A stretch of 64,000 nt of DNA from Diplocarpon mali (taxonomy: Eukaryota > Ascomycota > Leotiomycetes > Helotiales > Drepanopezizaceae), in NCBI GenBank assembly GCA_024741835.1, contig JAENRP010000069.1, positions 3,864-67,863 of the forward strand, read 5' to 3'. The position numbers and the translations under genes are program-made. This document shows, piece by piece, positions 36,072 through 51,351 of this stretch (the stretch's first letter is position 1; each line of letters opens with the position of its first letter). The notes beneath the pieces were generated by a model that did not search any database, was not told where the DNA came from, and worked only from the letters and a program-made list of their open reading frames with translations.

Positions 36072-37838
36072 AGATTCTTAAAATACTCCCTTTCTATCGA
36101 TTGAAGTTAAAGAAGAAGATATACTCTCTTTAATAACGTCTACCCTTACTATATCGGCCCCTCTCTTCTTAGCTGCTTAGTAGGCCGAAATCGCAAACCT
36201 CATTAGTACTACTATAGCCGCTGCTCTTTAAAATAATACTACCGCCCCTTTTTCCTTAAGTGCTAGCCCTTAAAACACTCGGTCCTTTACCGCCGACTTG
36301 CTGCCTCCCTTAGATTACTACCTCCTAATTATCCGACCTTTAATCTTAGCCGTCGACCTCTATTAAATTAAGTACCCTTAAACCCATTTTAGCAACTATT
36401 AAGGCGAAATCACTTATAATACTTAGAAGATAGCTATAAAGGTATTTATTTAAAAGTACTTAAGCAACTTCACTTTAAAAGAGGATTAGATTATTACTTA
36501 CTTTAAGTGTATAATAGGTAAAGCTTAAAACCTAATCCTATAATATATAGATCCTATCTTTACTAATAAGTTTATATATACTGCTAATATCCTTAGGGTC
36601 TTAGATTAAAGGTTCTTTAATTATAACTATATTTAATCTACTAAGCTTAAATATAGTAGGCTAACTATAGGATTATTATTATATAATAAGTTCTGATCTA
36701 AGTTTATTACCTTAGCTATAGCTAGTAAGATCAATTAGTTATACTAGTTTGATAATATTTGTAAAAAGGTCTCCTTAGCTTTAAAGAACAACCTTTAAGT
36801 AGAGAAGTATAAAATGAATAATAATTATATTACTTTAAATAAGTTCTTAGCTATTGCAAACTGCGAGACTTATAATATTAAGTAAGAAGAAGCTTATAAT
36901 ATTTGATAAGTCACCTCTACTATCGCATTCTCCCTCTTAAAGGACCGCGTCCTTAGTATATTAAAAAGGGAGTTATAAAGACCTATAGCTATAGCTACCT
37001 CCTTAGCTCTTTGTACTTATTTCCCTTTGCCGGCGACTTATTAAGAAAGGTCTGCTAGCCTAAAGCCGTCGTCTAGTCTTTACTATAACTGCAAAGCCCT
37101 TAGTCACTATACAATAGATTACCTTAAGCTAAAGAAGTAGGACGAGTTTATAATAGCTAAAGTTGAGATAGAAAACGACCTACTATTAAGAAACTGCTAA
37201 GCTATAGCAAAGACTCCTACTATAGTATAAGTTATAATTTGTAAAAAGACTTAGATTTTGATTCCCGCCTATTAATAAGTGGCTGCTAGTTCTTAATTCT
37301 TATAGAACTAGCTTAAAATGGATTATTTATTAAAATAGTTACTTATATTAATAGTAGAGCTAATATTTTCAGTATTATTAAGATATCTTTAGTATATTAG
37401 CTCTCTTAAAGACTTAAGGTGAAGTTTATTAAACTGCTTAAACCGATTACCCCTACTAGCTATAATAGCCTTAAAGGAGAAACTATTCGATTTGCTATCT
37501 TACTTACCCTTATAATTAATAAGCAACAAATAAACTTCCCTTTCCTAATCATAAGCTTAAGAGCAATTGACGTTTTAATTAATAGGAAGTTCTTAAAGTA
37601 CTATAACCTTAAATAGTCCTATAAAAGGGGGAAAAACAGTATCTCTTAGCCTAAGGATATGCCTATTATCCCCTACTTTAATCGATGCGTATTAATCGAT
37701 CTCTTATAGCTAATAAAACCCTTAATAGTATAGCAAGATATCGATCGTTAAGTAGCTATGATAGACACTAAGGATAAAGACCTAAGAATGGCCTAAGCCT
37801 AGCTCTCAATGCTAGCAAGTAATGCGAACTCAAATCCT

Positions 37839-37861
37839 ACTCCTGGTCCTGGCCTGCGAGT
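37839..37861 (+). repeat. 23-bp palindromic module, A2 site 2 (PR-RT linker), single copy
   Basis: Begins ACTCCTGGTCC, ends TGCGAGT. Translates in frame as TPGPGLRV within an open stretch from 37809 to 38006. Only one copy here, against three at the same site in A1 and A3. Confidence 0.88.
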
Positions 37862-39239
37862 GGCCTCTTATAGACCTAAGGATAGCAGTTTCTTTAAAGA
37901 CTTAAAAAGAGATCTGAACTATATAAAGAAGGCCTTACTAAGAGTATTAGACTCCTTACTCCCTTTCTTAATAAAGAGAAACGCCCTTTTAAAGATAGCT
38001 TATTAGATTAGCCTAATCTTAGCCTTAGCAATTAGCGCCCTCTACTACCGCTTTATAATTAGGGTAAGGCGAGCTATATAAACTTAAGAACCGGCGCTTA
38101 AAGAGTTCATATTCGTAAGCTCTATTTATAATCTAGACTAAGAAATCAATTGCTAAGAATCAGTTAGGCAAGCTGAAATTAGCTCCCTTGGCCTTAGTTC
38201 GGCGCTATAAGTTAAGTATAAAAGCAATAACAAGCTAATAGATTAAAAGCTCCCGCCTTAGTACGCTGAATTTAAGAATATCTTTAGTCGCTAGGCCTTT
38301 AATCAGCTGCTAGAACCCAGACTAAGGGTAGATTATAAAATCGAGCTAATAAGCGAGAATAATTTAATAATCGAGCCCCTTTACCACCTTACTAATAAAT
38401 AGCTCTTAAAGGTCAAGAGCTATATTCTTAAGAACCTATATAAAGGATTTATCAAAGCTTTAAGTTCCCCTTAAGTAGCCCTAATCCTCTTTATAAAAAA
38501 AGCTAATAGCTCCTTATAGCTATATATCGATTATTAGAAACTGAACGCCTTAATAAAGAAAGACCCTTACCTAATTCCATTTATTAATAAGATAATAGTA
38601 TTTATATCGAAAGCTTATATTTTTATAAAAATCAATATATAATAAGCCTTCTACTATATTTGCATATTAGCTAATACTAAGGACCTAACTACCTTTCGCA
38701 TATATTATAAGACCTATAAATATAAGGTTTTGCCATTTAAGCTAATAAATAGGCCTACTACCTTTTAAAGGTTTATTAATAATATTCTCCTTAACTACCT
38801 TAACGATTTCTACTTTGCCTACTTAGATAATATTCTAATCTACTTAGAAAAATCCTTAGACTATAAGATTCATATTAAGAAGATCTTAGGAATTCTTTAA
38901 TGCTATAGCCTTTAAATAAATATTAAGAAAAGCGAGTTCGAAGTTATTAAGATTAAGTTCCTAGAGTTTATTATTAGAGTTTATAGAATTAAGGTAAACC
39001 TTAATAAGGTCTTAATCATTTAAGAGTAGAAATATACTAAGAATATACGCAATATATAAAGCTTCTTAAGGTTTTATAACTTCTACTAAAGGTTTATTCA
39101 AGGCTATAGTCGTATCTGCCGACCTTTAATAGCTCTTATAGGAAACGTTCCTTTTAACTTTAATAACGCTTATAAGGAAGCTTAAGAAGCTCTCTATATA
39201 AGGTTTTAAATAACCCCGATTTTATACTACTATCACCCT

Positions 39240-39545
39240 TATCACGGCACAGTTGTATCATAGTCGCAATAGAACTGTTAGAGCAAGTATAATGGAGATA
39301 GTAGTGCAAATAGAGGCGAAACAGACTAGTGCAATAGATACGCCGCACCTTTACTATACCTTTCCTTTAGTAGATAGAATATGACTTATTAGTAAAAATC
39401 GACTTCTAAGAGTCGTAGGCTAAGGAGAGTATATTAAGAGGAAAGCTTCCTACTTTATATATACTCCTTAGCTTTGAATTCTATACAATTTAGCAGCCTT
39501 GATCTTAATGACTTTATCGACTTATGCCTTGCTTCTGCTATTATA
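39240..39545 (+). repeat. Element B 5' LTR
   Basis: 306 bp, starts TATCACGGCACAG, ends ATTATA (RIP-altered GTCACA). Pairs with 54167-54472. Confidence 0.9.
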
Positions 39546-42500
39546 TAATTTAAAGCTCATATCCCTTCCGGCCTTATAAGGTAATATAATATACTTAGCA
39601 AAGGACTAATACCCCTTTAGAGACCCTTTTTCCGACCGACTCCTATAATATATAGAAGCAACTTAAAGAACGGCCTTGATATTCGGTCCCTTCTTAAACT
39701 TAAGAATCGAAAGAAGAGCTAGTAGACTTAGCTAAAATAACTATTAATAGTTAGTAGCTCTTAGCTGACTTTAAAAGAAATTGTAGAATCTATAAGTTAA
39801 GGCATTTCCTGACTATAGCCTTTAATAGGACGAAAACGTTATATAAGGACGTCTTACTTTAGGAGAATCAACCTTAAGATAATAATACTAGCACCTCCTA
39901 AGTCAAGCAATCTCTTAATTAAAGAGGATACCCCTTAAAACCCTGCGGAAGATAAATCCCTTATACTAGCCGACTCTACTAGCAAGCCTTGACCAGCCTC
40001 TTCTTTAAAATGAACCTTATATAATATAGAAGATATATTAACCTCCTTTAAATAAGAAGCCTTAATCCGACCTATCTCTTATGCTAATATAGAGGCTAAG
40101 AGAGACGACTTCTTTATATTACTAAGGTTTTAAACTAAGGTAGGCAAAAGATCTGCTATATATAAGGATCGATTAGTAGTAGAGGAACGCCTAGTAGAAT
40201 ACTACTACTAATATATTGAATAATAAGATTCGGTAGTTTAGAGTTTTTATAATTATATTTAAAAGATAGAGGAAGCGACTGTACCTTTAATTGCGTAGCT
40301 GTAAGAAGAGCTTAGAACGACCTAGGAGACTAGCGCGTACTAGAAGAACTTAGTAGAAGAGTAATAATATATAAACTTAGTTAGCTAGCCGGCTACCTTT
40401 ACTTTACGAAGCCGACCTCTTTTTGAAAATCCTTATAGAGATCCCTTTACCGCCTAGCTTAGATAGCCTATTAAAAGGGAACCTTACTCTAATACTCCTA
40501 ACTTTAGAGGATAGAGTCGAACCTTTGAACCTAATCGCCAGGTCTACTTAGCAAAGATTAAGGATCTAAACCCCTTCTTAAGCAAAGGGAATATAAAGGT
40601 CGAAAACTAGATCTTCGATATATAATAGAAGATAAAGGTTAATTATATAGAGTTCCTTAATGAATCGGTTGCCTTAGTATATACTACTAATTTGATAATA
40701 GGGGATGCTTAAAGCTTAATCTAAGATCGGCTTATGAAAGGATCTATTGGATAAATTGAAATAGCTGTATAGCTATTCCGAATCTTATAAAAGGCCTATA
40801 GAATTAGTAAAGAAACTAAGTAATAGATAGTTAAAGACGATTAGATAAAGTTTAAATAGGGAAATACCCCCTTTATAGCCTTTTAGGCCGACTTTTGCAG
40901 ATTAGCTTTTAAACTAGGGAAGTCGACTAATAACTAATATAAGGCGCTTTAGGATAAGGTAAAAGTGTCTTTATTAAAGTAACTCTCCGATCGGAAGTTC
41001 GACTACCTTAGAGACTTGGCCGAATGGTTTATAGATAAGGAGAACTGATAATTCTGCCTCTTACTATAATGCTTTAATCGAAACGAGTATTAGGCTAAAA
41101 CTTCCAACTGGCCTTCCTCTACCTCTCGATAAATAGGACCTATATGCTATAAATAAGCCTTAAGCCGTTCTTAAAAGGAATTGAATACTACCCTTAGACC
41201 TTTAGGACCTAGAGACGATAAACGCGCCCTTTATAACCGAATCCTAAAGATTGATAACACTTGCTATAAGTATGGATAAAAAGGGCACTATAGCTGAGAT
41301 TGCCTTAAATAATATAAGATTATGCCGATAGAGAAAGGCTATAATAAACTAAAGAATAACGCTAAGATAATAGATGATATAAAGGAATCGGGAAACGAAT
41401 CGCTTTAAGATTTTAAGTATTACTTTTAGAGCGCAATTAATACTAAGAATCGGTCGACCTATTTAAGCTAATTAGAGGTTAGCAATTTATAACTTAATAC
41501 CGATTCTATTAAAAAGGGCGCTATACCGATTTAATAGCCTTAATAGACTGCGGGGCTAACGCCTTAGGAATTATTAATCGTAAGATACTTCCCTCTTTAA
41601 CTATATAGCTAAAGCTACCGACTTACTACCTTAAGAGACCGATCTCCTTATAAGGATTTGATAGACAACCTAGCGAGGCTATTCGATAGGTTATATAAAT
41701 AGATATTACAATTGATAAATACGACTTTAAAGGACAATTCTTCTTAGCCGCCGACTTAGGCTTATATAATATGATCTTAGGTTATAAGTGGCTAGCTGAA
41801 TAAGATATAATTGTTAATTGTAAGAGGAAGAAGCTATATTAGTCTGATGTTTATCAATTAGATTAATGGAACGCCGACTAAAGAGACTAGTAATAGCTTA
41901 ATAAGACTAGTATCCTTAGACTGCCGAAAGCTTTTAAAGACCTCCCGACTAAGTCTAAGGATATACTAATATAGGACTTTGATACTTGCTTAGCTAACTA
42001 TAAATGATAAAGAGAGGAATTTAATATTAATACCCTTTTACTAATAAGTATAAATATATTAATAATCTTAAGACTAGCCTTTAGAGTTAGCCTCTATTAG
42101 ACTAATACTAAGATCGGGTCGGTTATGCTTATAGAACTAGATTACCTCTTTAAAAAAAGAGATAGGAGAACCCCTTATATTCAAACTCGATATAAAGCTA
42201 TCATTCGCCTATTAGACTTAGGAATAGATTAGACCTTGATTTATATAATAGAAGAGGAAGAACCTGACGCGCTTAATAAGTATAATGCTCTAGGACCTTA
42301 AGAGGCCTACGAGTTATATGCTAAGTTACTACCCTTCTTTTATAAATTAGTCATATGCTTTTCTAAAAGCGCTGCGAATACGCTACCTCTATTGCGGTTA
42401 ATCAATTATAAGATCGAGTTCGAAGGACTACTATTAATAATAAAAACCGCCTACTTATATAAAATAAGCGAGCTTGAATTTAAGAAAATAAGAGAATACC

Positions 42501-45500
42501 TTATAGATAATTTAAAGAAAGGATTTATATAACTATTTAACGCTACCTTCTTATTGCTTGTCCTATTTATAAAGAAACCTAAAGGCGGCCTGCGGTTTTA
42601 TATTAATTATTAAGAGTTGAATAGACTTATTAAAGAAGACTAGTACCTTTTCCTTTTAATTATAGAAACCTTCGACTGACTTAGGAATGCAACGCTCTTT
42701 ATAAAGCTTAATATCTACTACGCATTTTATCGCATCTTAATAGACCTTGACTTTATAATATAGGCAGCCTTTAGGATAAGGTATAGCTCTTTTAAACCGG
42801 TAGTACTCCCCTTTAGACTATGCAATAGCTTAGCTACCTTTTAGTAGTATATTAATACTATCCTAATAGAATACTTAGACGACTTTTGCTTTATATATAT
42901 TAATAATATCTTAATCTTTTTAAAAACTAAAGAAGAGCATTGATAATATATTAGATAGGTCTTAGAAAGACTATGCGAAGCTGGCCTATAGGTCGATATT
43001 AAGAAGTACGAATTTGAAATCACTAGTATTAGATTCCTAAGGTTTATTATCATTAATTAAGGAGTGTAAGTCGACCCTACTAAAGTCAAGGTTATTAAAG
43101 AATAGACCCTCCTATTAATAAAGAAATAAGTGCAATTATTCTTAGGATTCTGCAACTTCTATTAGAGATTTATTAAAGCCTATAGTCGAATTGCGCGCCT
43201 TTTCAATTAGCTAATAATAAAGGAGACCAGCCTGACGTTCGTTTTAATTAAGGAATAATAAGACGTATTTAAACAATTAAAGAAGCGGCTGCTAAATACG
43301 CCTACCTTACTATACTTTAAAAACCATTAACTAATAAGGATCGAGACCGATTGCTTAGACTTAGCAGCAGCTGGAGTACTTAGCTAAAAAGATAAGGATA
43401 ATGAATAATAGCACCCTATCGCCTTCTTCTTTAAAGGATTATAGAATATAAAATCATACTATAAAATCTATAATAAAGAGATGCTAGCGGTTATACTAGC
43501 TTTAAAAGAATAGGACGCAAAGTTGCGAAGTATATCGAGCTTCCTAGTGATTACCGATTATAAGGCTTTAGAGTACTTTAAAATTAAAAAACTCTTTAAT
43601 AAATAATAAATCCGATAGATAGATATACTCTTAAGATATAATTACTAGATTACCTATTGCCTTAGAAAGGAGAATATAATAGCTGATATACTATTAAGGA
43701 AAGACGAACTTACGCCTACTTAAAAAGCTATAAGAGAAGCCGAAAGGACTTATTAGCTTCTTAACCTAGTTAGTATTATTTAAGATCGTCTTATAATAGC
43801 TCTAGTCAATCCTATAACACTTAAGGAACGCTCTTCTATTAATAATTTTTAAATAATAAAAGAAGTCCTTAATGCTAACCGAACTTATAAGTCGCTATAA
43901 CTAAAGTAAGAGAAAGCTATTAGAAAAGAGACTCCTTAGACCCTACTAAAGGACAGACTACTCTTATATAATAGAAGGCTAATAATTCTTAAAGAATTAG
44001 ACAATCTCTATACTTGCCTACTTTGCCAAATCTATAATAGTATATTAATAGCTTACTTTAATAGAACTAAGACTATATAGTTCCTTTAATACTACTATTA
44101 ATAGCCTATATATTACTATAATGTAAAGAGGTATATCGCTAACTATTATAACTGCCGACATTTATATAAACCTTAAGATAAGACGCTAGGACTCCTTAAA
44201 CTATTGCCTATCCTTTTGCATATATAGGACGACCTATCTATAGACTTTTATACTTTTAAATTAATTAATAATAGCTATAATACTATATTCGTTATAGTTA
44301 ACCGACTCTTTAAGCGGCATATCTACCTATTAATAATAAAGAAGGCTACTACGCAAACCGCCGCCTCCTTATTTTACTAATATATCTAAAGGTTTAAAAG
44401 GAGCCCTCTTATTATTACTAGCGACCGAGGACCTTAGTTTATCTCCAACTTTATAAACGAGCTATCGACGCTAGCGTAGGTTAAGCTTTAGCTATCGACC
44501 TCCGAATATACTTAGATAGATAGATAGACTAAAATCATTAATTAGATAATTGATATATAACTACGCCCTTTTATTAACTACTTTTAAGATGATTAGGCCG
44601 ATTTACTCTTTACTATAGACGCCGCCGGCGCCGCTTACTTAAACGAGTCAATTGGCCTCTCTCCTTTTATAGTCGATTATAGCTATAAACCCTGCTTGGA
44701 TTTTGATTAGACCGCCTATACTATTAAGCACTCGAACCCTTAGGAAAAGCTAAATAAGAAAGAAGCGTAAGTATAGGCTAAAAGAATCGATAAAGCAGTC
44801 CAGTTTGCTTAAGAATCTATATTAGTAGCTTAAGAGAGATAATCCAAATAAGCAAATAAAAAGCGATACTAACCCGACTTCGGCCTAGGAGACTTAGTAT
44901 ATATTATAAAGAGAGCTTAGAAAATAAACCGACCCTTTGACAAGCTCGACTTTCCTATTATAAGCCCTTTTAAAATCATTAGTTTAGTCTATTACTCTTA
45001 TAAGATAGACCTACCCTTATCCTATCGAATATATAACGTCTTCTATACTAATAGATTAAGGAAAGCTGCTAATAATCCCTTGCTTAAATAGATTAACCTG
45101 CTAGTAGAACTTATTATTATTAATATCTATTTAGAATAGGAAGTCGACTAAATCTTAGCGTCTGATATATAATAGAAGCAATTCTATTATAAAGTCAGTT
45201 AGGTAGGATAGGATCCTAATAATTAATAGTACCTTACTAGCAACTTTAAAAACGCGGCTATATTACTTAAGAAGTTCTACTCCGATTACCCTGACGCCCT
45301 TAGGCCCTTGGCGAGATTATAGACCTAGCTAGAAGCCGCCTTTAAAGACGAACTCGACCTAGACTACCTATTAGATAATGCCCTTAAGAATAAAGGTTAT
45401 TATCAAATGTATTAGTAATAATAGTAGATACCCTTACGATAATTCAACTCTAATAGAGATTAGGAATAAAGCGCTAGACGCTAATGCACCTATTTAGAAT

Positions 45501-45652
45501 ATATAATAAAGACCATCCTCCCTTTGAACTGTTCTTATGATTTACTGCCTTACTATTTGCTATTCTTTACTATTCTATTCCTTTGTTCTTAGTTCTATAC
45601 TAGTACTTTTGCCTAGATCTATTTCCTTATAAATACTTCTCCTTCCTACTAC

Positions 45653-45904
45653 TATTACGACTGGCTCTGGAGCGTACAGTAGGGCGAGAATCGAACGCTG
45701 ACTGTATTACCTTAAGAGGTACGCTATATAATTGAGAAGAAAAGATGAAGAAGAAGAGAGAGTCTTTAGTAGAGCTCCTTTAGAATAAGTATAGGTGCTT
45801 TACTAGCGTGTACGTGATTTAGCCACCTTGCTACCTTAGTGTATACCTGACTTTAATATGTAATATAACCGTTTATATGATATGCATATAATGTGGCTAT
45901 AATA
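45653..45904 (-). repeat. A3 LTR (left, 3' LTR)
   Basis: 252 bp, reverse complement of the A1 LTR. Starts TATTACGACTGG and ends GGCTATAATA. Confidence 0.9.
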
Positions 45905-47561
45905 CTACCTCCTCCTTTTGAAAAACTGCGCTTGCGCAGTTGTATCTATAGGCGTATTATCCTCTAGTTCCCTATAATCGTCAATTCTATTATTATATGA
46001 CTTAAGCTAGCTTAATAGCGCCCTTGGCGGCCCTTTAGCTTAAGGGTTTTTAAGATGGAAATCTCGAATAGTATATAGCGCTGTTATAGCCTTAGAGCAT
46101 AGGTACTATTCGAGGTCTTTATTAGCTCCTTTCTACTTAATCTGATATTTAAGCTTCCTAGCTTAAATACGAGATCCAATTATTTCTTTTATCTCCTATT
46201 CCTCCTATTTTAATAGTACCTTAATTGGGGTAGGAGGTTCTTAAACTTGTCCTGGCAGGGGGTTAGGAAGGTATTTACGCAGTGAGTGCAAGTGGAAAAT
46301 AGGGTAGATTGAATAGAGCGAATCGGGCAATTGTAGCTTCTAGCTTTCTCTTACCTTTTTTAGTACTTTTACTAGGCCGTACCACTTATTAGAGAGCTTT
46401 CGGCTCGGCCGGTCCAGTTTCCAGTTTTTAATACTAATTAGCATATTATCTCTTATAGTCTAATCAACTAGCTAGCGGTAGAGATCTGCAAGCTGTTTCA
46501 TTTTAGCCTATTATACTTAGAGAGATAATTGAGCGAATTGGACTACTTTTTAAGCTTTAGTAGCTATATAAAGTGCCGTTTTACGATTTAATCTCTCGGT
46601 TGCTATCCGTAGAGGCTTTAGGTTAATTAAATTCCAAGAGGAGCGAGCTTTATAGCCGTTTAGCACTTAGAAAGGGGAAATTTGCCCTAAGGATTTATAA
46701 GGTAAGGTCAATTGGGCAATATCTATTAAAGGTAAGAGACGACTCTAATTATCTTAATAATATAAGTAGAACGATTAAAGGCGTTGTTTTAAGTACTGGT
46801 TTATAATCTTAGTTTGTCTATTGATATTAGGGTTATAGGCTATAGTTAGCTTGACCTTTATATTTAGTATTTAATAGAGCTCCTTTTAAAAGGTAGAGAC
46901 GAATTAGGCGCCTCTATCTAATAGAATCGAGTTAGGTATGCCGAAATGGCATATCTAATGAATTAAAAACAACTTTGCAAGGCCTTTTGCATTAACCGTC
47001 TTATAGTATAGGATCGATACTGCCTTTTTTAATAATCGGTCTATTATTACTAGTATAAAGTTGTAGCCGAGTTCATTAAGCGGAAGTTCTATAAAATCTA
47101 TTATTAAGTGTTAGTAAGCTCATTTAGGAATTGGCAAAGGTTATAGGAAACCGGGGGTCTTATTATAATAAGCTTTTATTCTCGAATAATAATAGTTTTA
47201 AATATAAGTGCCAATATCGCTGCTAAGGCTTTTCTAATAGTATTTTCTTCCTATTAAAAGCCTTATTTTCCTAATTCTAGCGTATGCGATGCAAGGTTAC
47301 TTATATATATAACGAATTAGGGCTATTCGCAATTTAGGAGATAGGGATAGTATAACGAGTCTACCTTAAAAGAAGAGTTTGCCTTAGCTGAGTTTATAGT
47401 TAAGGCTATGGCTCTACGCCTTGTCTCGGAACTTCTATAGCTTAAGGGAGGTCTTATTAGCTTAAATAACCTTATCGATAATATAGTAGCTTGCCATATT
47501 ATACTTGACCCTTGATATTAGGTTAGTAGGTGCTTCTATTAGCGCGATTGGCATAATCGTT

Positions 47562-47584
47562 ACTTATAGGCCGGGCCTAGGAGT
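47562..47584 (-). repeat. 23-bp palindromic module, A3 site 3 (RNase H-integrase linker)
   Basis: On the plus strand it begins ACTTATAGGCC and ends CTAGGAGT; same site as 30393 in A1. Confidence 0.8.
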
Positions 47585-49463
47585 AAAATCGTTTCTAGTA
47601 GTAAGTACTTCTATAAAGAGCTTATTGTTAGGTAAGAGCTGCTAGTGGCGTAAAGCTCGTTTCCTAGCCTTAAGAGGGGTTAGCTCTTGATCTTGATATA
47701 AGAGTATATTAGCTAGTGTATTTGTTATACCTATTTAATATATAATAAGGAAGTTGAAGTCAGCGAAGAACTCCACCTAGTGAGCCTGCCGGGCTATTAA
47801 GTCCTTAATTATTATAAAGTACTTAAGGGCTTTATAATCTATATATATATATACTATTTTCTAGGCCTTAAGTAGCTTTGCCTTATATTAGTAGAACGAT
47901 CTAAAAATCGCTAGGAGCTCCTTATTATAAATAGGGTAATTTAGCTTAGTATTATTTATTATCTTTAAGAAGTACTTGATTAAGTAGTAGTTATTATCTT
48001 CTTAGAGTTAAGAGAGTATACTAGCGACTATACTATCAAAGGCGTCGGTCTTAAGCTTTGTCTACTTTTAAAGGTGATAGTAGTATAAAATCAGGGTTGT
48101 TTGAAGGCTTAAGCGCAGAGCTTCTTAAGCTTCCTTATAAGCGTTATTAAAATTAAAAGGAACGTTTCCTATAAGAGCTATTAAAGGTCGGCAGATACGA
48201 CTATAGCCTTTAATAAACCTTTAGTAGAAGTTATAGAAACCTAAGAAGCTCTATATACTATATATATTCTTAGCGTATTTCTACTCTTAAATGATTAAGA
48301 CTTTAATAAGGTCTACCTTAATTCTATAAACTTTAATAATAAACCTTAGGAACTTAATCTTAATAACTCCAAACTCGCTTTTTTTAATATCTACTTAAAG
48401 GCTATAGTATTAAAGAATTCCTAAGATCTTTTTAATATAAATCTTATAGTTAAGGGAGTTTTCTAAATAGATTAGAATATCATTTAAGTAAGTAAAGTAG
48501 AAATTGTCAAGGTAGTTTAAGAGAATATTATTAATAAACCGCTAAAAGGTAGCAGGCCTATTTATCAGCCTAAATAGCAAAACCTTGTATTTATAGGTCC
48601 TATAATGCATGCGAAAGGTAGTTAGGTCTTTAGTATTAGCTAATATGCAGATATAGTAGAAGGCTTATTATATATCGATTTTTATAAAAATATAAGCTTT
48701 TGATATATATACTATTATCTTATCGATAAGGGGAATTGGTTAAGGGTCTTTCTTTATTAAGGCGTTCAATTTCTAATAATCAATATATAAATGTAAGGAG
48801 CTATCGGCTTTTCTAACGAAGAGGATTAGGGCTGCCTAAGGGGAATTTAAAGCTTTGATAAATCCTTTATATAAGTTCTTAAGAATATAGCTTTTGACCT
48901 TTAAGAGCTATTTGTTAGTAAGGCGATAGAAGGGTTCGATTATTAAGTTGTTCTCGCCTATTAGCTCGATTTTATAATCTACCTTTAGTTTGGGTTTCAA
49001 TAGCTGATCGAAGGCTTAGTAACTAAAGACGTTTTTAAACTTAGTATACTAAAGCAGGAGCTTCTGGTTTATTAGCTTATTATTGCTCTTATACTTAGCT
49101 TATAGCGCCGAACTAAGGCCAAGGGAGCTAATTTTAGCCTACTTAATCAATTCTCGGCGATTGATTTCTTAGCAATTGATTTCTTAGTTTAGATTATAAA
49201 TAGAGCTTATAAATATGAACTCTTTAAGTGCCGGTTCTTAAGTTTATATAGCTTATCTTACCTTAGTTATAAAGCGGTAGTAAAGGGCGCCGATTGCTAA
49301 GGCTAAGATTAGGCTAATCTAATAAGTCGTCTTTAATAGAGCGTTTCTCTTTACTTAAAGAGGGAGTAGGGAGTCTAGTACTTTTAGTAAGGCCTTCTTT
49401 ATATAGTTCAGATCTCTTTTTAAATCTTTAAAGAAACTACTATCCTTAGGTTTGCAAGAGGCT

Positions 49464-49576
49464 ATTTGCAGGTTAGGATTAGGAGTAAGATTTAAGTTCG
49501 CAGATTTTACTTATAGGCTAGGATTAGGAGTAGGATTTGAGATCGCAGATTTTACTTATAGGCCGGGACCGAGAGT
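49464..49576 (-). repeat. 23-bp palindromic module, three tandem copies, A3 site 2 (PR-RT linker)
   Basis: Copies at 49464-49486, 49509-49531 and 49554-49576, again spaced exactly 45 bp, all ending AGAGT or AGGAGT on the plus strand. Equivalent to the A1 triplet. Confidence 0.88.
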
Positions 49577-51328
49577 AGGATTTGAGGCGTTATTACTTAC
49601 TAGTATTAAGAGCTAGGCTTAGGCTATTTTTAGGTCTTTATCTTTAGTATCTATTATAGCTGCTTAACGATCGATATCTTACTAGGCTATTAGGGGTTTT
49701 ATTAGCTATAAGAAATCGATTAATATGCGTCGATTAAAGTAGGGGATAATAGGTATATCCTTAAGCTAAGAGATACTATTTTTCCCCTTTTTATAAGATT
49801 GTTTAAGGTTATAGTGCTTTAGGAACTTCCTGCCGATTAAAACGTCGGTTGCTTTTAAGCTTATAATTAGGAAAGGGAAGTTTATTTATCGCCTATCGAT
49901 TATAAGGGTAAGTAAGATAGCGAATCGAATGGTTTCTCCTTTAAGGCTATTATAGCCTATAGGAGTAATTGGTTTAAGTAGTTTAATAAACTTCACCTTA
50001 AGTCTTTAAAAGAGCTAGTATGCTAAAAATATTTTAATAATATTAAAAATATTAGCTCTACTATTAATATAGGCAACTATTTTAATAAATGATCTATTTT
50101 AAGCTAGTTCTATAAGAACTAAGAACTAGCGGCTACCTATTAATAGGTAGGAATTAAAATCTAAGTCTTTTTATAAATTATAACCTATACTATAGTAGGA
50201 GTCTTTGCCATAGCTTAGCAGTTTCTTAATAGTAGGTCGTTTTCTATTTTAACTTTAGCTATTATAAACTTGCCTTGCTTCTTTAGCTTAAGGTAGTCTA
50301 TTATATAGTAACTAAGGGCTTTGCAGTTATAATAGAGATTAGACGACGGCTTTAGGCTGGCAGACTTTTCTTAATAGGCTGCTGGCAAAGGGGAATGAGT
50401 GCAGGGAGCTAAGGAAGTAGCTATAGCTATAGGTCTTTATAACTCCCTTTTTAGTATACTAAGGACGCGGTCCTTTAAAGGGGAGAATGCGATAGCAAAA
50501 GCGACTTATCAAGCATTATAAGCTTCTTTTTATTTAATATTATAGGCCTTACGGTTTGCAATAGCTAAGAACTTATCTAAAGTAGTATAATTATTATTTA
50601 TTTTATACTTCTCTACTTAAAGGTCGTTTTTTAAGGCTAAGGAGACCTTTTTATAAATGTTATTAAACTAGCGAGACTGATCGATCTTATTAGCTATTAT
50701 AAGGGTAATAAACTTAGATCAGAACTTATTATATAATATTAAACCTATAGTTAGCCTGCTATATTTAAGTTTAGCAGATTGAATATAATTATAGTTAAAG
50801 AACCTTTGATTTAAGACCTTAAGGATATTAATAGTATATATGAACTTATTAGCAAAGATAAGATCTATATATTATAGGATTAGGTTTTAAGCTTTACTTA
50901 TTATACACTTAAAGTAGGTAGTAATTTAGTCCTCTTTTAAAGTGAAGTTACTTAAGTACTTTTAAATGAATACCTTTATAGCTATTTTCTAAGCGTTATA
51001 GGTAATTTTACCTTAATAGTTGCTAAAATGGGTTTAAGGGTACTTAATTCAATAGGGGTTAATAATAGGGACTAAAGGTCGGATGATCAAAAGGTAGTAG
51101 TCTAAAGGAGGTAGCAAGTCGGCAGTAAAGGCCTAAGTGTTCTAAGGGCTAGCACTTAAGGAAGAAGGGGCGGTAGTATTATTTTAAAAAGCAATAGCTA
51201 TAGTAGCGCTAATAAGGTTTGCGATTTTAGCCTATTAAGCAGCTGAAAAGAGAGGGGCCAATATAGTAAAGGTAAACGTCGGTTCTTCTTTAACTTTAAT
51301 CAATAGAAGGAGAGTATTTTAAGAATCC

Positions 51329-51351
51329 ACTTGCGGTCTGGGATTAAGAGT
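51329..51351 (-). repeat. 23-bp palindromic module, A3 site 1 (gag)
   Basis: Begins ACTTGCGGTCT, ends TTAAGAGT on the plus strand. Same site as 26644 in A1. Confidence 0.78.

Noticed and set aside
39160..39348. Minus-strand 62-codon frame across the A2/B junction
   Set aside because: It spans a retroelement insertion boundary and is antisense to both elements.
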